A DNA stretch of 64,000 nt from Azolla caroliniana (GCA_043228905.1 JBHGNT010000005.1:9424001-9488000), one strand, 5' to 3'. Counted from the stretch's first letter, positions 22,830 to 33,418 are shown. The notes: generated from the letters alone by a model not told the origin. Numbers and translations: made by a program.

Positions 22830-23799
22830 ATTTCTTCTTATTTTTGTTGTCATCATCTTCCTTCTGTTTCCCCTTCTTCCTTCTCACCTTGTTTGTCTTT
22901 TCCTTCTTCTGTTTCTTCTTTCCCTCTTCTTTCTCTTCGTGTTTCTCCTCTTACTTCCTCATTTTCTAGCTCTTCTTTTATGGGTCTTCTTGTGGTATTT
23001 CTCAGACTATCGACCTCTCCGTCGGCTGTCGTCTTTGGTCGTTGTTGTCTGGTGGCCGGTACTGTCCGCTGGCTATTCGGCCGCGTCTCGACTATCTCTC
23101 AGTCATCGATCTCAGCTGTCTCTCGGCGCTTGGCCGACTCTCGACCCTCAGATGTCTCTTGCCCGTCACTCGACTGTCCAACTTTATCTATCCGACAGTT
23201 TGTTGGACGCCAATTGTCTTTCTTTGACTTTCATAGTTCTAAGCAATAAATATTTGAACATGCTCTTAAATCCATTTTCATGAGTTGGAAAAGATTACAA
23301 TACTTCCTCTTCACAACTTCTATTTCTCCATTGCGATTCATGCCCATGACTGTGTCTAGCTGCTTTCTGAAAGCCTCCATGTTTAACTTGGAGATCCACA
23401 ATACGGAGAGAAGAAGGCTGAAGACGCACACATAGAAACATAGACATACACTTAGACATAGAGAGGTGAAGACATAGAGAGGAACTCTGGGTGGCTAGGG
23501 TTTTTGGCAGAGAGAGTGAGGAAAAGGGGGGGGGGTTGAAAGGCCCTATCCATCAGGCCTTGGATACATTAGAAATAGAAGCAGGAGAAATCGCCATTGC
23601 CATCACATATTGGTTCTCACACAGACTGTCCACACACACACCACTCTCTAACACAAAGACACAAACACGAGGAGAGGGAGAGAGTGAGATTAATGATGGA
23701 GAGGGAGTAAGGGAGGGAGAGTGTATCTTGCAGATACATACATAGAGAGAGAGTCTAGACTTCTTCTAAAGGGAGGGTTGACCGTTCGGGCATGCCAAG
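22830..23799. other. N1 interior, right part
   Basis: CT-rich then mixed sequence without recognisable retrotransposon coding domains. Next to the right LTR the sequence is GACCGTTCGGGCATGCCAAG. Read on the minus strand this begins CTTGGC, a possible primer site for a minus-oriented element. Confidence 0.45.
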
Positions 23800-24158
23800 T
23801 GTTGATGGGTGGGGGGTGGAACCAAGAATGGCTCCTTGGCTCCACCCCCCTCCCAAGGTGGGTTTGAATAGGTGGGGAGAGAGGGAGAGAGACACATAGA
23901 GAATGTGAGGGAAAATCGAGACATGCACAAGTTTGAGGGATAACTCACTATTCTTCTTCTGTTCATGCCCCATGGGTGGGGGGTTTATATAGTACAAGAT
24001 CAAAATAGTACGAAAAGCCAAATGGGGGTAGTTACACCTACTTACCCTACTCTTGTACACATGCACACAAAAAACCAAATGTGCACGTGTACACACACAC
24101 TCTTCCTCACACATTACAGATTACACCTTAACCCTCTCGTACACCTATACGAGTAACA
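23800..24158 (-). repeat. N1 right LTR
   Basis: 359 bp, TGTTGATGGGTGG to ACGAGTAACA, followed by the ATAAT target duplicate. A minus-strand TATA-like CTATATAAACC lies at about 23981-23991. Confidence 0.85.
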
Positions 24159-24163
24159 ATAAT

Positions 24164-25444
24164 TTATATTTATGGCAGGGTAACGACCACCTCGCATTTG
24201 TGGTGGTGGTATTTGAGGGTAAACTCCATTTTGATGCACCTAACCATGAACTTGGATTCACGACCGGTTTATTGTGCCTTTACATAAAGTACACCAACAC
24301 ATGATCATTTCCGATTGGGAAACATGCATCTGATCTCAAGGGTTTGAATTTGATTCATCCATCCTCAATCAGGGAACATGCCCCTTGATGATCAAGCGTA
24401 GTATATGAGAAGGAAGTGAAGATGGTGTTCATGCACGTGAATTTGAATTTGAATTTGTATTGTGCATAAGATAGAGACTTTAATTGTAACCAATGTAACA
24501 TAAGTTTTCACTTGCCTAACAAGAGGATTACAAAATCAAGACCAAATGGCATGAGGCCGCCTTCTATGGACAAACGTACCTGGGCACATGTTCGTAAAGA
24601 GGTACACTTAAATGTGCAATCCCCACAACAAAAGGCAAGTCTCCTTGATTATTTATCACATTAGTTCTATGAGTTTCTTGTATATTATATGGTGTTTTAT
24701 TGTATCACTAAGTCAGAGAGTTTGTTTCATTAAATAGGAAGTTGATTGGGTTTGCGTACACATGGGCCCTACTTTCCAATTGGGAAGAGGTAGTATGAAA
24801 GTTTTTAAGGCCCATTTCATAAGCGTAAATTTGTGTTTGGAGTTTGAGTTTTAGAAAACATAAATGAGAGGTGATCCTAATTCATGCTATTTTCGTTTTG
24901 TGGATGAAAGTTTGTGCCGTTCACCTATGATGGATAAGCAAAAAAATGGTCACATACAAAGGCTACAAATTTTTTATGAACATATATCCCCCACTGAATC
25001 TAGAGATAAATGCAATTTACAAGCTCTATCATATTATTATTGTCTCTTTCTCTACTAAACAAAATTCTAGCAACTTTCGGGCTTTTACATGTTTAAGAAA
25101 TTCATGGAACTCAAGACATTCTTGAGTTTGAACGACCGCGCGATTCTTCCACATCAAACTGAAGATCCAGGGGGATAAGAGGCAATGAATTCATCATCGG
25201 ATGATACGTCATCCGATTGCAATGAGGAATCATGACAATAATGATCACTAGCTTATTTTTTGTTTTTTTTCCCCGACTTATTGTAATGATACTTATTAAT
25301 AATATACAAATTACTTCAATCATTTTTGACAAGTTAAATTTTGTATTTAGTTTTTGGGAATAATAATAATAATGACACTTAAACAACATATTTGTTGGAA
25401 GCATGAATGAGTTGGACAGCGAGACCGAGACCGAGACCGATATT
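24164..25444. other. Unassigned low-copy-looking sequence
   Basis: No transposon domain is visible. Several short plus-strand frames are present: about 24552-24665 (RPPSMDKRTWAHVRKEVHLN), 24864-25058 (64 codons, unrecognised), 25185-25235 (acidic Ser/Asp-rich, 16 residues) and an acidic (Glu-Thr) run near 25408-25449. They could be exon fragments of a host gene or of a DNA transposon, but none has a clear match. The C3 insertion cuts the last one. Confidence 0.35.
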
Positions 25445-25449
25445 GATAG

Positions 25450-25830
25450 TGTAAACGTAAGTGTTTGCGGAAGCGTAAAACAGAGAACAACATAGAGAGA
25501 GAGAGAGAGAGAGCAGAACACGATTTCAAAATTATATCAAAACTCTGTGTATACACACTGTGCTAAGTAGCACTATTTATACAAGTCCTCTTGGGACTGA
25601 TAGAAGTACCATGTACTTCAATGCTCACACGAGCATTTGACACTTACTACGAGACTATAGATACCTAGTAGTCTATCCTATTCTAGGCTTCCGATTGGAC
25701 TGCCGGTTACGGATTGCACCGGGCCTCCACTGCTTGCCGGTTCGGTTGCTCACCGTCATACCTATCCGTCTCGCTCACCGGCTCCGGCTTATTCAGCCGA
25801 TTCGGCTCCGGTTGAGCTTGCCGCTCAACA
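25450..25830 (-). repeat. C3 3' LTR
   Basis: 381 bp with TG...CA ends. It contains a short GA tract (about 25496-25514) and a minus-strand TATA box (TATAAATAG, about 25570-25580). Confidence 0.95.
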
Positions 25831-25849
25831 CTCCCCCTCAAGCTCAACC
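25810..25849 (-). promoter_or_regulatory. C3 polypurine tract within an inverted repeat
   Basis: The 11-bp arms GGTTGAGCTTG (25810-25820) and CAAGCTCAACC (25839-25849) are exact reverse complements. They flank the polypurine tract (AGGGGGAG on the minus strand) and the LTR start TGTTGAG. The strand could fold so that the plus-strand primer lies in the loop. C4 has the same arms, and C1 has a 9-bp version. Confidence 0.75.
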
Positions 25850-28800
25850 TGAGGTGGGGTCGTAGTGTCGACCTCTGTGGCAGTCGGTTCTTCCAACCGA
25901 CTTCTCCTGGCGTCACTCCGCCTTACTCGCGCTCCTCATCCGGTCTGGTCCCGTTTGCCGCGACACCTTTGGTTCTGTGCGCCTCGACCCTCTCGGTCGG
26001 CATGTCTGCTCAATAGGCCCATCTCAGCACTCACGTTGCTGTGACTCCGACGCTTGCCGATCCGTCGGTTCTCCCACGATGGCATCGACTTCCGCTGTGT
26101 CCGTGTCCCCTTGGCCTTCAGTCGATCCGTCTCATCCGGATCCATCTGTTGATCCGAGTCAGCTGTCTTCGACTCGTTCCAGCTCTTGTCCGAATCGGCA
26201 CACTCCGATTCGACTTCTGGCGTCAGGCCTCTCACCACATCGGACCACTTTCGAGTCTTGGCCTTCTCCATGCTTCCCTCGGCTTCTTCAGCCGGTGAAT
26301 CGAAATCGAATTCTCCATTGGACTCCGCATCATGGTCAGTACCGTCGTGATGACCTCCGCACAGCATGCACTTCTCTTCCTGAGTGCACAACTCTTCTTC
26401 ACAGCCGCTTGCTCCGACCTGTTCGGATGTGTCGACTTCCTTCGTCGACTCAGCTTCCTTCATCTTCTTGTCTCTTCTTCTTCCGGCTCTCCTCTTATCG
26501 ACGGGTTCAACAGTTTTTTTGCCTTTGCCCGTTTCGATAGGGACTTTGCCCTTGCTTCTCCCCCTCAAGTGCGGCACGTCGAGATGCTGAATACCAAGCA
26601 TGTCGGTAAAGTGCTGCAACTTGTCCGATCCGAGCGGCTTGGTGAAGATGTCGGCAACTTGCCGATCCGTATGAATATACCGTAGGTCAACTTCATCGCT
26701 CAGGACCCGCTCACGCACGAAGTGGTAGTGCACCTCGATGTGCTTTGTGCGAGCATGGAACACAGGGTTCCTGGCGAGCTGCAGGCTGCTCATGTTATCA
26801 CAGTAGATCGGGATCGGGGTCGGCACCTCGATTTGCAAGTCTCGCAGCAGTCGCTGAAGCCAGATGGCTTCACAAGTGGCAACGGTAGCGGCCCGGTACT
26901 CAGCCTCAGTGCTTGACAAAGCCACTATGGGCTGCTTCTTGCTGCTCCACGCAACGGCCGCGCTGCCTATGGAAAACATGTATCCGGAAGTGGAGCTGCG
27001 ATCAGACACATCGCCGGCCCAGTCAGCATCTGTGTAACCGACAAGCTCTTCGGGTATACCTCGCCGGTATAACAGTCCCTGGTCCTTAGTGCCGCTGACA
27101 TACCGTAATATTCGTTGCGCGCACTGAAGGTGCTCCACGGTCGGCTTTTGCATGAACTGACTTACCATGCCGACCGGATAGCTAATGTCGGGTCGGGTGA
27201 TGGTTAAGTAGATCAGGCTTCCGACAACCTGTCGAAACCGTTTCTCATTGCAGGCCGGTCCGGAGTTGGGACGGATCTTCTGGTTCCGGTCCAGGGGTGT
27301 GGAGACAGGTCGGCAATCCGTCATGCCAAACTTATACAACATATTCAACACGTAATGTCGTTGTGAGAGCAATATGCCGTTGGGGGTCCGGATCACTTCG
27401 ATCCCAAGAAAATAATGAAGGTCCCCCAGGTCCTTCATTTCGAATGCGTCCGACAACTGGGACTTGACGCGGTTGATTTCGGGAAGACCAGGTCCGGTGA
27501 TGACTAAATCATCCACATACAAGAGTATACATACCGGACCGTCAGAGCCTTGCCAGATGAACAAGGAAGAGTCCGACTTAGAGACAGCAAACCCCAGCTT
27601 ACGCAACCGGTGCGTGATCTTCGCGTTCCAAGCTCGGGGGGCTTGCTTCAAGCCATAAAGCGATTTCTTTAGTTGGCATACCGCCGACTTGTTCATCTCC
27701 GATTGAAATCCGGGGGGCTGAGTCATAAAGACTTCTTCTTCAAGCTCTCCTTGAAGGAAGGCGTTCTTCACATCCATCTGGTGAAGATGCCACCCCCTTG
27801 CCGCAGCAACCGCCAGTACCACACGAATTGTCGTCATCTTCGCCACAGGAGCGAAGGTTTCGTCGTAGTCGATTCCGTGGGTCTGCGCGTATCCCTTCAC
27901 CACTAACCGAGCTTTGTACCGGTTAACAGAACCGTTGGCGTTGTACTTGACCTTGTACACCCACTTGCATCCGATCGGTTTACAATGACGGGGAGGATCA
28001 ACTAGGTTCCAAGTTTCATTGGCATCGAGTGCCCGCATTTCTTCGTCCATAGCGGCACGCCAATTTGCGTCCTTTGCTGCTTCTGCGTAGCTCTCCGGCT
28101 CGCACACTTCTGTCACCTTAGTCATGTACGCATAATGATGCGCCATGTATTCATTGTACCCGTACCGCACGACGGGATCCTTCTGACGGGTTGATCGGCG
28201 CAACGCACCGTCACCTAATTTGAGGCCCTTCTTAGCCAGTTCGGTCTTCGGTGCCGAAGATCTGCCTTTCTCCTTTCCGGAGTCGGATACGCACCGATCC
28301 GACTCATCGTTGCCGGTTTCGAATTCCGGCATCTTCCTCTTCCCCTTCTCTTTGCGCGTGAACCGTTTCCTCGGTGCCTTGCGCGGGGAGAGCACGTCAG
28401 AGTCTCCAGCACTTGCCGTCTCTTCATCCGACCGGTCCAACCAACTCAGTCGCTCGTTCGGTCCATTCAACCGTAACGATTCCGGACTCTCATCTTGAGT
28501 CCCGGCTTCATCATCCTCTGTCACGGCTGATTCAGGCTCACTGGCCTGATCTTTCGGCATTGGGTTGGGATCGGAAGTCGGTACGGAGTACCAAGATGCC
28601 GATTCATCGAACTCGACATCCCGGCTAACTCGGACTTCCTTCGTCCGGGGGTTATAGCACTTATACCCCTTTTGCTCTTGAGCATACTCGACTAGGATGC
28701 ATTTTTCCGATTTTGCATCCAGCTTTCTTCGCTTCTGATCCGGCACATGCACATACGCTATGCTGCCGAATATCCGAAGGTGTCTTAAGTTCGGCTTGTG

Positions 28801-28989
28801 CCCGAAATACAGCTCATGAGCTGACAGCTTGTCACCAATGCGGTCTTGTATGTTGACGGCCGTCTGGACTGCCTCCGCCCAGTAGAACCGGGGCATGCTC
28901 TTCTCCTCCAGCATTGTCCTTGCCGCTTCGACGAGTGTCCGGTTCTTCCTTTCGGCCACACCGTTTTGCTCCGGTGTGTATCTGCAGCT
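25831..28989 (-). pseudogene. C3 pol: integrase end, RT, RNase H and C-terminal extension
   Basis: The open run 25936-28959 gives 1007 residues. It starts at a GTG inside integrase (VAERKNRTLVEAARTMLEEK) and is continuous upstream to a stop near 29030. After the integrase C-terminus (VRVSRDVEFDESASWYSV) and an acidic linker, RT runs from about 300 (WRAAMDEEMRALDANETWNL) with catalytic box LLYVDDLVITG. RNase H ends near residue 789 (HARTKHIEVHYHFVRERV, FTKPLGSDKLQHF). About 217 further residues are basic and acidic, with CMLCGGHHDGTDH at about 863-875 and RKWSDVVRGLTPE. The TGA at 25933-25935 is CGA in C4, where the frame runs 36 more residues to the polypurine tract. Confidence 0.9.
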
Positions 28990-29841
28990 GAACTCTCGCC
29001 GAATTCCCTTTTGCTGCAGATAGCTAGTGAATTAGCCGGAAAAATATTCCTTTCCGCCATCCGACCGAAGGCATTTGATCTTCCTCTCCGATTCCCGTTC
29101 CACCATCTTCTGGAGGCTTCGGAAACAGTCGAAGACTTCGCTCTTCCGCTCAATGAGGTAGATCCAAGTATGTCGAGTATAGTCGTCGATGAAGGAGACG
29201 AAGTACCGGCTCCCGCCAAGGCTTACACTTTGTGCCGGTCCCCACACATCCGAATGGATGAGATCGAGCTTGTTACGGCTCTGGTTCCGTTCGGTGGGGA
29301 ATGGAAGCCGGTGTTGCTTCCCAAGTTGTTAGGCTTCACAAATTTCGGCTCTCCGGCCGCTGAACTTTGGCAAACCGAAAACGACTTGTTTCGTTTGCAG
29401 GTCTTGAAGCCTCCGGTAGTTGACGTGGCCTATCCGCTTGTGCCATAGGTCGATGTCCGACTCGACCTTCTGTCGTTTCGTGAACAGAGCGGTGCCAACG
29501 TCATTGGTGTCGAGGATAAACATCCTCCCGTCTCTGCGCCCTTGCGCAATGACTTCGCCCTCATCCTCAATGAAGCACCCGAGGTGCGTAAACCGCACCT
29601 GCATCCCCTGGTCGACAATCTGACCGACGGACACCAGGTTCTTTGTGATTGTCGAAACGTGTAATACGTTCATCAGCTTCCCTTTCTGTCCGACGTGGCT
29701 TAGAGGGACTTCTCCGACGTGCACAATTGGGTGAGGAGTGTCGTCTCCGGTTTCGACTACTCCTGGTTGATCCGGTTTCTCCAGAAAGGAGAACCACTCT
29801 TTGTGGCTCGTCATGTGGTTCGACGTGCCGGAATCAACATA
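28990..29841 (-). pseudogene. C3 protease and integrase N-part (two stops)
   Basis: The protease active site is intact, DSGTSNHMTSHKEW (about 29800-29840). The integrase zinc domain reads LWHKRIGHVNYRRLQDL then ICEA-stop-QLGKQHR. The stop (TAA, about 29326-29328) replaces the second zinc-binding Cys. The catalytic core 29032-29247 has FVSFIDDYTRHTWIYLIERK and RSDGGKEYFSG, then another stop (TAA). Apart from these the alignment to C1 is unbroken. It would cleave the polyprotein and integrate the cDNA; as found it cannot be translated through. Confidence 0.9.
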
Positions 29842-30861
29842 CTACACTTCCTCCGTTTTGGAAGTGGTCTTCTTCATTGAGTTTGCCTTGTGATTCATCA
29901 CCAAGGCTGGCCCCTTACCGTCCTTTCCGGTTCTGGATCCTCCTGATCCGTTTGCGTAGTGCGAGTTTTGCCGGCCATCCTTACCGGTCTTGCCGGATCC
30001 GGATTTGTCCGAATCGGCACGCTTTCTCCAGCACTTGGTTTCCCTGTGGCCTTTTTTGCCACAATACCAGCATTCCGTAGCAGATTTGTCTTGCCGGCCT
30101 CCGGCACCTCCTTGACTCCCCCTGCTTGTGGAAGTCCCGGAACTGTTGTCGGCACGCTCATAGTGCCTCCGTTCCTGCTCTTGCCGGCCGCCTCTATTGC
30201 GTGCCGACCCACCTCTTCCACCATGCCCATGGAGCCGATCCGCTCCTGTGTACAACATTCGGTTGTCCGGGGATGCACTGGTAGATGCACCGGCGTGGTT
30301 CTCCTTTACAAGGAGCATCGACTGTAAGTCAAAGAATGAGGGGGTATTCTCCCTTGTACACACCGCAGTCCGGAACGCTCTGAACTTGGACGCCAGGCCT
30401 CCGAGACATACCTGCACCATCTCGTCTTCCTCTACGGTAACATTGATAGAGGCGAGCGAGCCGCAGATGTCCTTTATCCGGCCCGTGTAGTCTGCCACGG
30501 ACATGTTCTTCTGTCGAACATTGCTCAACTCCTGTCTGAGTTGCAGCTTCCGGGCAGTGGTGCTTGCGGCGAAAACCTTTTTCAGGTTCCCCCAAGCATC
30601 CTTCGGTGTCTTGGCATCACGGATGTGGCTGAGCAGCTGATCTTCGACACTGGACGCGAAGCAGTACATCACCCTGCTTGCCGCCTGTTCCCATACCGGG
30701 AAGTCCTTGTGTGCCGAGTCTGGCGCCGCATCATTCGCTCCTTTGACATAACTCCAGTACCCGTGTCCAAGCAGGTACTGGTGCATCTTGTAAGACCAGG
30801 ATGCGTAGTTGCTCCTGTCGAGCTTCTCCACCGGGAGCGACGTAGCCATGCCTCTATCCAT
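29842..30861 (-). CDS. C3 gag polyprotein
   Basis: Complete 339-residue frame starting MDRGMATSLPVEKLDRSNYA. Residues 10-160 form the copia gag core (YASWSYKMHQYLLGHGYW; RDAKTPKDAWGNLKKVFA; ARKLQLRQELSNVRQKNM). A Gly/Arg-rich region follows, then zinc knuckle CWYCGKKGHRETKC at residues 264-277. It forms the particle shell and binds RNA. It ends in TEEV then TAG, immediately before protease text YVDSGTS. The conserved residue at that place is usually Trp (TGG), so the stop looks like a TGG-to-TAG change, although a programmed gag/pol stop cannot be excluded. Confidence 0.9.
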   Translation of the reverse strand: MDRGMATSLPVEKLDRSNYASWSYKMHQYLLGHGYWSYVKGANDAAPDSAHKDFPVWEQAASRVMYCFASSVEDQLLSHIRDAKTPKDAWGNLKKVFAASTTARKLQLRQELSNVRQKNMSVADYTGRIKDICGSLASINVTVEEDEMVQVCLGGLASKFRAFRTAVCTRENTPSFFDLQSMLLVKENHAGASTSASPDNRMLYTGADRLHGHGGRGGSARNRGGRQEQERRHYERADNSSGTSTSRGSQGGAGGRQDKSATECWYCGKKGHRETKCWRKRADSDKSGSGKTGKDGRQNSHYANGSGGSRTGKDGKGPALVMNHKANSMKKTTSKTEEV

Positions 30862-30944
30862 GTCTTCTACTGTGTCTGTTTTCCACCTGTTAGGGTTTTC
30901 TTCTCAAGAGTAAATGTCTGCAACAGAGGTTCTCAACCCTCGCG

Positions 30945-30955
30945 CTCTGATACCA
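30945..30955 (-). promoter_or_regulatory. C3 initiator-Met primer-binding site
   Basis: TGGTATCAGAG read on the minus strand, directly after the 5' LTR end at 30956. Confidence 0.9.
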
Positions 30956-30995
30956 TGTAAACGTAAGTGTTTGCGGAAGCGTAAAACAGAGAACA

Positions 30996-31034
<39 letters not shown>

Positions 31035-31364
31035 AGAACACGATTTCAAAATTATATCAAAACTCTGTGTATACACACTGTACTAAGTAGCACTATTTAT
31101 ACAAGTCCTCTTGGGACTGACAGAAGTACCATGTACTTCAATTCTCACACAAGCATCTGACACTTATTACGAGACTATAGATACCTAGTAGTCTATCGTA
31201 TTCTAGGCTTCCGATTGGACTGCCGGTTACGGATTGCACCGGGCCTCCACTGCTTGCCGGTTCGGTTGCTCACCGTCATACCGATCCGTTTCGCCTGATC
31301 CGTCTCGCTCACCGGCTCCGGCTTATTCAGCCGATCCGGCTCCGGTTGAGCTTGCCGCTCAACA
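30956..31364 (-). repeat. C3 5' LTR
   Basis: 409 bp. It is longer than the 3' LTR because of a bigger GA tract (about 31005-31032) and an extra ~13 bp near 31287-31300. C4 has a similar extra segment there, so the shorter form in the 3' LTR is probably a deletion. Confidence 0.95.
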
Positions 31365-31401
31365 GATAGTGAGAGAGTGAGTGAGAGAGAAACCAATAGA
31401 G

Positions 31402-31414
31402 ATCACGAGAGAGA

Positions 31415-31467
<53 letters not shown>
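31402..31467. repeat. (GA)n microsatellite
   Basis: About 30 GA units, followed by a GAGGA run, in the 5' flank of the LINE. Confidence 0.95.
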
Positions 31468-31474
<7 letters not shown>

Positions 31475-31820
31475 AGGAGGAGGAGGAGGAGGAAAAAAAA
31501 CAAGAGTGGAGAGGGGAAGAAGAAGCGATTTTTATTTTATTTTTAGGCTCTCTATCGGTAATGGAATTAAGGATAAGACATGCGTTAGAAAGCCTTCGAT
31601 TAGAGCTTCGTAATGAGATATAACAAGTTAAATTTGGTGGTTTGTGTGAGAAGCTGCGATACAAATAAGGAATCTTGTGTTATTGGCATCCACATACTCA
31701 ACACAGTGTGGGTCTTCTATTGTATTCATCATTTCGACATCTTCAATCGGGTGAGTTCCAATTATCTTTCTTGTTCATGGAAAATTGTTTTGATCCTGGA
31801 TCGCTATCACATCAAGAATA

Positions 31821-32816
31821 ATGGATATGAACATGAATTCCTCTCAAATTGTGGGGGATATTGATATGGACACAATTGATCCAAAACAGAGTAATGTGAT
31901 GGTTGAATGTAATCGTGAAAGGGAAGACATTGGAAGCTCTAAGAAGTTTAAGGGTATTGAGGAAATTTATGAGAAAAAAGTGACATATGCCGAAGTAATA
32001 CATGTAAATGAGGTTGGCAAGGATCATTGTAATTGGGATAATTTATGGGGAATTGCCAATACCTTGTTGTCTAATATTGTGGACACACCTGGTATGAAAA
32101 GACTTTGTTTTAAATTGAAGTGGGAGACATTTGCAGGTCATTGTTTTGGATGTGGTGAATGGGGTCACTTTATGGCGGAATGCCATCGTCATTGTCCTTC
32201 AACTATAGAGGTTCCTAATGAAGGGAATGGTAAGGAAGGAGTTGGGAGAGATGTTGGTGTGTCAGGTATTGTGGTTGTTATGGATGAAGGAACATCATCT
32301 AGAGCGGTTTATAAAGAGGTTTCACTTCAAGGTTTGGGCCCTAAGAATAAGGGAGCTCAATCTATGGATATGGAAAAAAAAGTTTGGTGCCTATAGATAA
32401 GGACAAAAAACCGTTGGATAGAACTAGTAGTGATGTTGTTGTTGAAAAGGATTGGCATTAGGTTAACGGCAAGTCGAAGGGGAAATCAATGAATATGCAA
32501 CGTAATAGTTTGCCCACTAATCATGAGACTACTTGGAAAGGCAATTCAAGAACTAGGGAGGGTCCTTGAAAAGTTCCTTGGCAAAGACAATTTAGGGATT
32601 AAGGGATTTACCCTTCACCTTCAATTTGATTCATTGGGATGGGTTGTAAATTCATCGAATTCTCGAGGTTTTCGTCAAGCGGGAGAACCTAAACAAAAGA
32701 TTTTGATAGATAGCCCCAAGGATGTGGTGCATGAAAATCCATATGCAGCATTGGAACAAGTGCATGATAGTTTCATGACATTGGTTGCTCTGAAGGAGCA
32801 AGTGCAACCATAACAT
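31821..32816 (+). pseudogene. LINE ORF1 remnant with zinc knuckle
   Basis: 31821-32396 encodes 191 residues, ATG start, with CFGCGEWGHFMAEC (CX2CX4HX4C) at residues ~107-120. This sits where plant L1-type ORF1 proteins carry their RNA-binding knuckle. The usual N-terminal domain is shortened. A frameshift near 32390 leads to 32523-32813, which ends ENPYAALEQVHDSFM, the kind of acidic tail found before ORF2. ORF2 begins 10 bp later in the same strand. Assignment rests on the knuckle and on the endonuclease that follows. Confidence 0.7.
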
Positions 32817-32826
32817 TGTTGATTGA

Positions 32827-33388
32827 ATGAAAGTGGTAACATGGAATGTGAGAGGGGCATGTTCTCCTCATAAGAAGTATATATTATGGAAAACTTTGTT
32901 AAGTAAAGAATGGGATGTATTATGTGCAGTTGAGCATAAGTGTCATGAGTTAGCAGGATCCACAATTCATTTGCGTGGATATTCATCATTCTATGCAAGA
33001 CATCTTAATAATCATTATTCAGGTGTGGTATTAATCGTGCGGGATAAATATTATCCTCAGGTGGTGCATAATGATCCTTATGGTCGGTTTTTTGTTCTAG
33101 AAATCACTTTTTTTGGCGAGGTTGTGTGGGTGGTTGGGATTTATGCCCCTAACCAAGCCACTCAACATATTGCATTATGGGGCTTACTCCGTCAAACTCT
33201 ATGTGTGGGTCGTCCAGGATTACTTATGGGTGATTATAACATGTGTGTTGATGCATCTCAATCTACGTCTGAACATTCAATCATGGATGATCCTGAGCAA
33301 CTTGCTTGGGATTCATTGGCTATGGAGGTTTTGAAGTTGGATGTTTGGACATGGTTGCATGGGAATGATCGAGGTTTTACTTTCCAAT
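32827..33388 (+). pseudogene. LINE ORF2: AP-type endonuclease (cut by G2)
   Basis: ATG at 32827. The residues MKVVTWNVRGACSPHKKY carry the WNVRG metal-binding Asn. VLCAVEHKCHEL holds the catalytic Glu. Later come VGIYAPNQATQH and LLMGDYNMCVDASQ (Asp/Asn pair), then GNDRGFTFQ, where the LINE stops at 33388. The open frame runs on to 33480 only by accident, through G2. The enzyme nicks target DNA for target-primed reverse transcription. The RT half lies at 54860-56584 on the other side of G2; the intervening 150-200 codons are missing. Confidence 0.85.
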
Positions 33389-33418
33389 TGTCGAGACTTG
33401 AGAATAGGAGAGAGAAAG
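33389..33418 (-). repeat. Stub of the G2 3' LTR
   Basis: TGTCGAGACTTGAGAATAGG and ten more bases match the start of the intact LTR at 54399. It joins abruptly to integrase coding sequence. Confidence 0.8.

Larger units (their letters stand above)
15636..24158 (-). mobile_element. N1: coding-poor (LARD-like) LTR element with ATAAT target duplication
   Basis: Two LTRs (15636-16055 and 23800-24158) lie in the same orientation with TG...CA ends. They are flanked by perfect 5-bp copies of ATAAT at 15631-15635 and 24159-24163, so this is one insertion event. After subtracting nested copia C2, only about 1.9 kb of internal DNA remains (16056-16995 and 22830-23799), and no gag or pol is seen. The junction at 16056 (CTTGGCACGCCTATGGGACA on plus) closely resembles the inner edge of the G3 3' LTR (34676 on), and the LTR has a minus-strand TATA-like site. 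Minus orientation is therefore preferred, and N1 may be a non-autonomous relative of the G1/G3 lineage. Confidence 0.8.
25450..31364 (-). mobile_element. C3: nearly complete Ty1/copia element, GATAG target duplication
   Basis: LTRs 25450-25830 and 30956-31364 are flanked by perfect GATAG copies (25445-25449 and 31365-31369). Minus-strand order is gag, protease, integrase, RT, RNase H, then a long C-terminal extension. The primer site TGGTATCAGAG (30945-30955) fits initiator Met tRNA. Apart from GA-tract and one ~13-bp length difference, the LTRs differ at roughly nine positions, so the insertion is fairly young. Stops near 29840, 29330, 29030 and 25933 interrupt an otherwise continuous gag-pol. 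C4 at the window end is the same family. Confidence 0.95.
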
